A stretch of DNA of 12,140 nucleotides from NCBI GenBank assembly GCA_030606805.1, contig JAUWFS010000092.1:1-12140 (forward strand). Direction: 5' to 3'. Source of the stretch: B13-G4 sp030606805 (GTDB taxonomy: Bacteria > Desulfobacterota > Desulfobacteria > Desulfobacterales > ETH-SRB1). This document shows, piece after piece, positions 7,178-12,140 of this stretch (position 1 is its first letter; each line of letters opens with the position of its first letter). Below the pieces are notes generated by a model that did no database searches, was not told where the DNA came from, and saw only the letters and a list, made by a program, of their open reading frames with translations. The position numbers and the translations under genes are program-made.

Positions 7178-8394
7178 ACTTTTTTACATACCAGCACAGA
7201 ATTTATACCACCGAATGCAAAACAGTTTTTAACCACAATTGAAATATCTTTAGAAACAGGCTCCATTACATGATTGATACCCTGGCAGTCAGGACTAATG
7301 TTGTCTAAGTTCATGGTCGGATATATTATTCCTTTCTCCATCATTGCAAGCGATACAATCAATTCCAGCGCCCCTGATGCACCCAGAGTGTGCCCGATAT
7401 ATCCCTTTAGGCTGCTTACAGGTATTGAATCGCCTAAAACTTCCTTTATTGCTTTTGCTTCTTCTCTGTCTCCCTGTATGGTTGCTGTTGCATGTGCATT
7501 AATATAATCAACTTCGTTAGAAGAAACGTTTGCACTTTCAAGGGCTTGCCTGAGACACGAAGCTATCGAATTTTTGTCAGGCTGGCTTACATGTACACCA
7601 CTTCCGCATGTATGATATCCTAAAATTTCTGCGTATATTTTTGCATTTCGTTTTAAGGCGCGTTCGTATTCTTCAATTACTAATATTCCGCTTCCCTCGC
7701 CGCAGACCAGTCCGTCGCGGTCTCTGTCAAAAGGCCGGGGCGTTCTATGTGGTTTGTCGTTATAGTTTGACGATGTTGCAAAAAGAACATCAAAAGAGCC
7801 GGTGACTGTAGGATGAAGTTCTTCCGCACCACCGCAAAGAACAGCATCCTGTTTTCCCAGCCTTATTAAGTCATAGCCCACATTGAGTGCATGTAATGCT
7901 GATGCACAGGCTGCTGACGTCGCAATAACACAACCTGTAATGCCCAAACACTGTGATACATTCATGGCCGCCGTATGTGAAACACACTGAAAAAACTTCA
8001 TCGATGAAAGCTGAGTCAAATCTTTTTGCGGCAACATGATTTCAAATGTTTCATTAAGACTTTTGGCGCTTCCCATTGTTGAGCCGATAATACAGCCAAT
8101 CCGGCTTGAAGTTAATTCTTCATGTTTTATACCCGCGTCTGCTAAAGCCTGCTTTGCAGCCTGAACAGCAAAAATGCTCATTCTGCCCATTGAACGTCTA
8201 TTTTTGCGCGGTATGGCCTTTTCGTTTATTAATTCCGCTGGTGCACCGACAAGACTGCGCAGGCCGGTATATTGATTCCATCCTTCCATATACTGGACAG
8301 CGCTTCTTCCATCTTCAATTCCTTTGACAAGCGAAGAAACATCATTCCCCATAGCCGATACGGCGCCGACACCTGATATGACTACTCTTTTCAA
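7174..8394 (-). CDS. FabF-type beta-ketoacyl-ACP synthase
   Basis: A 406-residue condensing enzyme that elongates ACP-bound chains by decarboxylative Claisen condensation with malonyl-ACP. The Cys-His-His triad is intact: C163 in TSAACASA, H301 in NAHATATIQGD and H335 in GYIGHTLGASG; the FGGINSVLV C-terminal motif is also present. NAHATAT...GD replaces the NAHGTST..ND of housekeeping FabF, a variation I associate with specialised (aryl-polyene-type) ketosynthases. No second ketosynthase or chain-length factor is in the window. The start is TTG at 8394, giving the family-typical MKRVVISGVG N-terminus; it overlaps the oxidoreductase stop by 4 bp (TTGA), with GGGGA about 8 nt upstream. It sits directly before the ACP gene in the operon. 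Confidence 0.94.
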   Translation of the reverse strand: MKRVVISGVGAVSAMGNDVSSLVKGIEDGRSAVQYMEGWNQYTGLRSLVGAPAELINEKAIPRKNRRSMGRMSIFAVQAAKQALADAGIKHEELTSSRIGCIIGSTMGSAKSLNETFEIMLPQKDLTQLSSMKFFQCVSHTAAMNVSQCLGITGCVIATSAACASALHALNVGYDLIRLGKQDAVLCGGAEELHPTVTGSFDVLFATSSNYNDKPHRTPRPFDRDRDGLVCGEGSGILVIEEYERALKRNAKIYAEILGYHTCGSGVHVSQPDKNSIASCLRQALESANVSSNEVDYINAHATATIQGDREEAKAIKEVLGDSIPVSSLKGYIGHTLGASGALELIVSLAMMEKGIIYPTMNLDNISPDCQGINHVMEPVSKDISIVVKNCFAFGGINSVLVCKKV

Positions 8395-9893
8395 ATGTCT
8401 AATCCCCGCCCAATAAAACGATTGTAATCGTCTTTGCCAATTACAGCACGTCCCACAATAAAAGATGACATCATTGCGCCTACAAGACCCGGCAATACGG
8501 AACTCTGACCGGCAGCATACACATTTCGCAGGGGAAGCTTACCAAAAAGATTAAACTGCCCGATCTTTTGTTTGACTCCATAAGCCGAACCATGAGGAGA
8601 ATGCAGATAATCCCTGAATGTTAATATAGATGCAGCAGCGACTACTTTAAATGAATCGCTATATTCCGGATAAGTATCGATAACGCGTCTACTTATATTA
8701 TTAATGCGTTCTTGCTTGTATTTCATATAGCCGTTTGGGCGTTTCCCTGGTTTTGAATTTTTCCAGGCCTCAACATCTTCCGGGAAAGAGACTTCAAGGG
8801 CATTCAACACCCTGTACGATTTGGCATTGACCGTTTCTGTATTTTTCATGATTACCATAGCAGGCGGGCCCGGATTGTATGGGTCTATTAATAAGTTAAT
8901 GTCGGCTGTTGGGAAAAGGGAAAGAATTGTTGGCTCAAACGTATCAAAAGCATCATCTGATTCCACAATTCCGTATACAGAGAAGAAACCTGCTGACGGT
9001 TCAAAAGACTGAACTCGTTCTATAAAAGCTTTGGAAAGATGTTTCTGTGGAAGGATCTTTAAGATTTCTTGAGGATGAATTGTAAAAATACAGTGTCTAC
9101 AGGAGATTTCATCTCCATTGTTCAAAACAAAGCGTCCAACATGATTATTCTTTATATCAATACATTCATTGATGAAGCTGCCGCACATAACATCGATATC
9201 AAATTCTGCAAAACGTTCTTTGAAGGCTTTGATAAAGGCATCTCCACCGTCTTTAACACGAGACATGGACTTATACAGGTCGTAACTGACACGACTGTGG
9301 TTTGCAAACGAAATTTCTGCAGGCTTAACTCCGTGGCACATGCAGAAACCAGATAGCAATCCTTTGAGCAGACAATTGTCAGTTAAACTGTTCAGTACTT
9401 TGTCAAGGCTTATATAATCCTCATCTATAATATTCGGAGAAAGAGTGATCTTACGCAAATCCATTGAAACGGTCTTGGAACAGACATCCCTGACCATATC
9501 AAAATAACGGTCAATAGCGGTTGTTTCTGATGGGAAATAATCCTTGAATTTTGAAATAATTGGCTGGTAACCGGCCGGCAGGTCAAATACAGCCTGTTCT
9601 TTTTCAAAAATAAAACGGTTATTTTTACCCTGTGCAATATAAATCGGCCTGATATAATCATGGATCCCAAGAACAGTCAGCATGTCGTGAAGAATTCCGT
9701 TCTTATAAAATCCACCGGTAAAATGAAAACCTGTATCAAAAGGAATCCCTTGTCTGTAAAACCTTGCAAGGGATCCGCCGATACGTATATTTTTTTCAAG
9801 AAGCAGAACGGAATGACCGTTCATGCCAAGCAAAAGAGCAAGCGTTAATCCGCTAATACCGCTTCCCACAACTATATCATCATACTTGTTCAA
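8391..9893 (-). CDS. CrtI/retinol-saturase-like FAD-dependent oxidoreductase
   Basis: About 500 residues, related to phytoene desaturases and retinol saturases, which add or remove hydrogens at isolated or conjugated C=C bonds with FAD. The Rossmann FAD motif GSGISG (10-15) ends with E33; it is followed by IGG and GIPFDTGFHFTGG, as in CrtI-like proteins. The C-terminal FAD/membrane signature is NVYAAGQSSVLPGLVGAMMSS (from about 457), preceded by FRDYLHSPHGSAYG, which is retinol-saturase-like. I chose TTG at 9893, 1 bp after the ketoreductase stop, because the protein then begins MNKYDDIVVGSG. An ATG at 10001 would overlap the ketoreductase gene by 107 bp and add a non-homologous leader. GGAGGG lies about 13 nt upstream. 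With no carotenoid genes nearby, it probably acts on the acyl or polyene chain made here. Confidence 0.88.
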   Translation of the reverse strand: MNKYDDIVVGSGISGLTLALLLGMNGHSVLLLEKNIRIGGSLARFYRQGIPFDTGFHFTGGFYKNGILHDMLTVLGIHDYIRPIYIAQGKNNRFIFEKEQAVFDLPAGYQPIISKFKDYFPSETTAIDRYFDMVRDVCSKTVSMDLRKITLSPNIIDEDYISLDKVLNSLTDNCLLKGLLSGFCMCHGVKPAEISFANHSRVSYDLYKSMSRVKDGGDAFIKAFKERFAEFDIDVMCGSFINECIDIKNNHVGRFVLNNGDEISCRHCIFTIHPQEILKILPQKHLSKAFIERVQSFEPSAGFFSVYGIVESDDAFDTFEPTILSLFPTADINLLIDPYNPGPPAMVIMKNTETVNAKSYRVLNALEVSFPEDVEAWKNSKPGKRPNGYMKYKQERINNISRRVIDTYPEYSDSFKVVAAASILTFRDYLHSPHGSAYGVKQKIGQFNLFGKLPLRNVYAAGQSSVLPGLVGAMMSSFIVGRAVIGKDDYNRFIGRGLDI

Positions 9894-9894
9894 T

Positions 9895-10626
9895 TTATAT
9901 GGCCAGCCCTCCGTTAATGCCGATAACCTGACCGTGAATATACATATTTTCTTCGCTGCATAAAAAATTAACGACCGATGCAACATCTGCGGAACTTCCA
10001 AAACGATTAAGCGGGATAAGAGGCAGAATGTTCTCTTTTGAGAGATCTTTGGTCATATCTGTTTCAATCACTCCTGGAGCAACTACATTCACAATAATAT
10101 TTCTCTTTCCAACTTCCCTTGCCAATGCTTTTGCAGCACCAATCAACCCTGCTTTTGATGCAGAGTAGTTTACCTGACCGGCTTGACCGATTTGGCCTGA
10201 AGTGGAAGAAACTACAATGATTCGTCCCTGTTTCTTACGAAGCATTGGAAACAATATAGCATGCATGACATTGTAAAACCCATCAAGATTTACAGAAAGA
10301 ACTGAATCCCATTCTTCCTTTGTCATCCACATCATAAGGTTATCACGGGTTATGCCTGCATTATATACCACTACATCAGGTGGATACTCATCTGCTTTTT
10401 TTTCTAAGGCCGCCTCTGTTTCTTTATAATCAGAGATATCAAATGAAAGAGTTTCGCAGAATCTGCCTGTTTTTTCTATTTCTTCTTTTGTCTTTTGAGC
10501 GGCCTCATGATTACTATGATATGTAAGCCATATATTAAAGCCCGACCTGGCAAGTCGCAGTGCGGTTGTTTTCCCAATTCCTCGACTTCCACCGACAATC
10601 AATGCAATTTTTTCATTATTTTTCAT
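9895..10626 (-). CDS. FabG-type 3-oxoacyl-ACP reductase
   Basis: A 243-residue classical short-chain dehydrogenase that reduces 3-oxoacyl-ACP to 3-hydroxyacyl-ACP with NADPH. The cofactor loop is GGSRGIG (12-18) and NAG (89-91) follows. The catalytic set is complete: N113, S141, Y154 and K158 (NYSASKAG). PGVIETDMT and the C-terminal INGG motif fit FabG. It is the first gene of the leftward operon, with a sigma70-like promoter upstream and the FAD oxidoreductase starting 1 bp after its stop. No strong Shine-Dalgarno precedes the ATG at 10626; only AAAG/GAAA about 9-14 nt upstream is purine-rich. It is probably a pathway-specific reductase rather than the housekeeping fabG, since no fabD or fabH lies beside it. 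Confidence 0.93.
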   Translation of the reverse strand: MKNNEKIALIVGGSRGIGKTTALRLARSGFNIWLTYHSNHEAAQKTKEEIEKTGRFCETLSFDISDYKETEAALEKKADEYPPDVVVYNAGITRDNLMMWMTKEEWDSVLSVNLDGFYNVMHAILFPMLRKKQGRIIVVSSTSGQIGQAGQVNYSASKAGLIGAAKALAREVGKRNIIVNVVAPGVIETDMTKDLSKENILPLIPLNRFGSSADVASVVNFLCSEENMYIHGQVIGINGGLAI

Positions 10627-10711
10627 CCCTGTATTTCTTTAGAACCCCTTTTTTGTTTCAAATTGATACAAATTTTTCCTCACAAAGAATTTATCATTGC
10701 CCAAAATTAAA

Positions 10712-10741
10712 TATATAACCGAATATTACTGAAAGCGTCAA
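10712..10741 (-). promoter_or_regulatory. Sigma70-like promoter of the leftward operon
   Basis: On the minus strand, TTGACG (10741-10736) is followed by TTATAT with a 17-bp spacer or TATATA with an 18-bp spacer (10718-10712). Transcription would begin near 10705, leaving a roughly 80-nt leader before the ketoreductase ATG. It is the best hexamer pair I found upstream of the operon, but no other evidence supports it. Confidence 0.5.
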
Positions 10742-11130
10742 TAAAATTTTGGTAACGTTCAAAAATGTTCGCACGCCATTGCAGGCATGGTCATCTGTTC
10801 CAGAATCGTTATAAATCTATCGTATGTGACAGAAGAACCCTATTTTCAGACTTCCTGACTCCGAGGAATATGATGTCCTTGTAACCATTTGAATTTAAAG
10901 TATTTTCACATTCCGGTTAGCAAAAACAATCAATAATGATGGATTCAGCGTTGATACCATTTTTTTTGAGGCTCACTGAGGGTATCAGGAAATAGGGCTC
11001 AGAATGTCCATAACTGCCTAATTTCATGGCTTTTCTCGGCTTTATTGATGCCAACTGTTATTTGCTAAGATTTAGGTAAAGAAGAATGCCAAATCGGTCT
11101 TCACCGACTTGATTGTTTAGATTTATTACA

Positions 11131-11144
11131 ATTTGTCAACAAAT
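11131..11144. promoter_or_regulatory. Short palindrome, possible operator
   Basis: ATTTGT-CA-ACAAAT, a perfect 6-bp inverted repeat around a 2-bp centre, lying about 20-50 bp upstream of the weak plus-strand promoter candidate. It could bind a dimeric regulator, but in AT-rich DNA it may be chance. Confidence 0.2.
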
Positions 11145-11211
11145 AGATTTGTCCGCTTTTGTTGTATTGATAGCATTTATAGTGTATGGTTTTAACAATT
11201 TCGCAATAGTT

Positions 11212-11314
11212 CAGCCACAAAGACACTAAGACACCAAGATTATAATATAACTCAGGTCTTTTTGATAACGGTTCCAAATTAAAGTCCTTTTGTGCCTTTG
11301 TGACTTAGTGGCTG
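11212..11314. repeat. 103-bp MITE-like element with 28-bp imperfect terminal inverted repeats
   Basis: Left end 11212-11239 (CAGCCACAAAGACACTAAGA...) and right end 11287-11314 (...GACTTAGTGGCTG) are inverted copies matching at about 21 of 28 positions, around a 47-bp AT-rich core. The left end contains three tandem 8-bp units, CACAAAGA, CACTAAGA and CACCAAGA (11216-11239). 'CCACAAAGACAC'-type inverted repeats are, from memory, common dispersed elements in many bacterial genomes. There is no coding capacity. The right end lies just before the small protein gene, so the element may supply part of its 5' region. Confidence 0.6.
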
Positions 11315-11352
11315 ACCTTTTACAAAGATTCAAATATAAAGGATGCGGAAAG

Positions 11353-11802
11353 ATGAAAAATATTGACGCAAAAAGACCGGGGTTGCCGGAAAAAAGCCCG
11401 GAAACCGATGCCTGGTTTACGGCATTTTTTATAGAAAACCATCTTGACTATTATGCCTACCCCGACCATGTTTCCACACCTGAACAGATAAGATTCATTG
11501 TCTTTACAGAAGAAGATGAGCGGTATTATCCATGTTCAGATCGCATGTTTGAAGCCATCATGAACAGAAACCAATCAAAATTTTTACAGAAAAAATATCA
11601 TGAGATTTTGCAAAAAATACTTAAACTTATTGACAGCCAAATAGAGAATAAAAAAGAAAAAGCCTATCTTGAATCGCTGATTAAAATCAAAAGGACAAGG
11701 AGGAAACGACATGAGAAGAATACACAAACTGCAAATTATAATTTTAGTCCTATTTACGGTTTTCCTGGTAAGCGCAGCTATGGCACAAGGACAAAGGCAT
11801 AG
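11353..11802 (+). CDS. Hypothetical small soluble protein
   Basis: I do not recognise this 149-residue protein. It starts at ATG 11353 (MKNIDAKRPG) with AAAGGA 9 nt upstream; longer upstream extensions would run into the MITE-like repeat and are rejected. It has no signal peptide or membrane segment. The middle is acidic and aromatic (DAWFTAFFIENHLDYYAYPDH at about 19-39, then FTEEDERYYP); the second half is a Lys-rich, probably helical region (KKYHEILQKILKLIDSQIENKKEK). The last 30 or so residues are read through the start of the next gene in another frame and become low-complexity and basic, so the biologically meaningful part may end near residue 120. Its tight association with the following binding-protein gene suggests an operon. 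Function unknown. Confidence 0.5.
   Translation: MKNIDAKRPGLPEKSPETDAWFTAFFIENHLDYYAYPDHVSTPEQIRFIVFTEEDERYYPCSDRMFEAIMNRNQSKFLQKKYHEILQKILKLIDSQIENKKEKAYLESLIKIKRTRRKRHEKNTQTANYNFSPIYGFPGKRSYGTRTKA
11698..11703 (+). promoter_or_regulatory. Ribosome binding site of the substrate-binding protein gene
   Basis: A perfect AGGAGG 7 nt before the ATG at 11711, inside the preceding small gene. It fixes the start of the downstream gene despite the 92-bp overlap. Confidence 0.7.
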
Positions 11803-12140
11803 AGTTTTCATTCTCCATAGCTATGAGAAAGACCATTCCTGTGGACAACCCCAGGCAGATGGTGTAATTGTTGCGTTGAAACATGCGGGATTTGATGACA
11901 AAAACATCGATATTCAGTCCTTTTATATGAACACTAAACGCAGGCCTGAGCTTATTGAACAGCAAGCAAGGATTGCGCTCAAAACAATCAGAGAGTTCAA
12001 GCCGGATGTCCTTGTTACTATTGATGATAATGCATTTAGGACTGTTGCTCTTCAACTCGTTGATACAAGCATTGGGATTGTGTTTTCAGGAATGAATGGG
12101 CAGCCGGAAAATTACAATGAAACAAAACGATTTATGGAAT
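11711..12140 (+). CDS. ABC-type periplasmic substrate-binding protein (PF04392-like), 3' end outside window
   Basis: An open reading frame from ATG 11711 that runs off the right edge; 143 residues are visible. The N-terminus is a clear Sec signal peptide (MRRIHKLQ, hydrophobic core, cleavage after AAMA at about residue 25). The mature start RHRVFILHSYEKDH, the spacing to FKPDVLVTIDDNAF (about 97-110) and IVFSGMNG match the first lobe of the ABC_sub_bind family, in which 'vlhSy' and 'PDvivt.dd.a' strands line the ligand cleft. The ligand is unknown. Members occur as free binding proteins or as the sensor part of histidine kinases and GGDEF proteins; the missing C-terminus prevents a choice. 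It overlaps the upstream small gene by 92 bp but has its own strong Shine-Dalgarno. Confidence 0.8.
   Translation, partial: MRRIHKLQIIILVLFTVFLVSAAMAQGQRHRVFILHSYEKDHSCGQPQADGVIVALKHAGFDDKNIDIQSFYMNTKRRPELIEQQARIALKTIREFKPDVLVTIDDNAFRTVALQLVDTSIGIVFSGMNGQPENYNETKRFME

Larger units (their letters stand above)
10627..11352. other. Intergenic region between divergent units
   Basis: About 726 bp without a credible gene on either strand. The left part holds the operon promoter and leader. The middle part (about 10770-11130) shows no coding pattern; it contains a 7-bp inverted repeat TGATACC/GGTATCA (10952-10958 and 10981-10987) and could be decayed DNA of unknown origin. A short palindrome lies at 11131-11144 and a MITE-like repeat at 11212-11314. 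For the rightward genes, a weak promoter candidate is TTGTAT (11162-11167), a 17-bp spacer and TATGGT (11185-11190). Confidence 0.6.

Noticed and set aside
9894..10001. Longer N-terminus for the FAD oxidoreductase from ATG 10001
   Set aside because: It would overlap the ketoreductase by 107 bp and add 36 residues before the FAD motif with no family similarity; the TTG at 9893 places the start just before the first beta strand.
11290..11352. Extended start (TTG 11290) for the small plus-strand protein
   Set aside because: The added residues are encoded by the right arm of the inverted repeat; ATG 11353 has a better context.
10627..11352. tRNA, riboswitch or transposase remnant in the long intergenic region
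   Set aside because: I saw no cloverleaf, no recognisable riboswitch core and no frame with transposase-like residues; only short inverted repeats.

Overview
The window carries a long leftward (minus-strand) gene cluster filling positions 3-10626, a 726-bp intergenic stretch (10627-11352), and the start of a rightward transcription unit at the right edge (11353-12140). The DNA is AT-rich. The double-membrane logistics (LolA-like carrier, RND exporter), the PF04392-type periplasmic binding protein and the style of the dispersed repeats suggest a Gram-negative anaerobe, most likely Desulfobacterota (Desulfobacterales-like). That placement is inference, because there is no rRNA or other marker here.

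The cluster reads, in transcription order: FabG-type ketoreductase (10626-9895), CrtI/retinol-saturase-type FAD oxidoreductase (9893-8391), FabF-type ketosynthase (8394-7174), acyl carrier protein (7177-6911), PlsC-type acyltransferase (6924-6163), PaaK-type adenylate-forming ligase (6166-4871), radical SAM/SPASM protein with a fused C-terminal hotdog dehydratase-like domain (4865-3369), LolA-like periplasmic carrier (3075-2401) and MMPL/RND exporter (2411-3). The first seven genes are packed with overlaps of 4-14 bp or gaps of 1-5 bp and should form one translationally coupled operon. A sigma70-like promoter (TTGACG / TATATA) lies about 85-115 bp upstream of the ketoreductase.

The gene set resembles an aryl-polyene or flexirubin-type lipid locus: dedicated FAS-II enzymes, acyltransferase, LolA and MMPL. 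It differs by having a radical SAM enzyme fused to its dehydratase, a phytoene-desaturase-like redox enzyme, and a single ketosynthase. The combination ketosynthase + ACP + CrtI-like enzyme + radical SAM also recalls the candidate gene sets proposed for ladderane lipids of anammox bacteria. A reasonable inference is that a PaaK-activated acid or fatty acyl unit is extended on the dedicated ACP, reduced and dehydrated, remodelled by the FAD enzyme and the radical SAM domain, transferred by the acyltransferase to a glycerol or lipid head, and delivered to the outer membrane by MMPL and LolA. The product cannot be read from sequence.

A 293-bp repeat-rich gap (3076-3368) separates the biosynthetic genes from the export pair. 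It holds a dispersed A-rich repeat, two 29-bp direct repeats and a 9-bp-stem hairpin straddling the radical SAM stop codon. The right intergenic region holds the operon promoter and a 103-bp MITE-like inverted repeat. On the plus strand, an unrecognised small protein gene (11353) is followed by, and overlaps, a secreted ABC-type substrate-binding protein gene (11711) that runs off the window.
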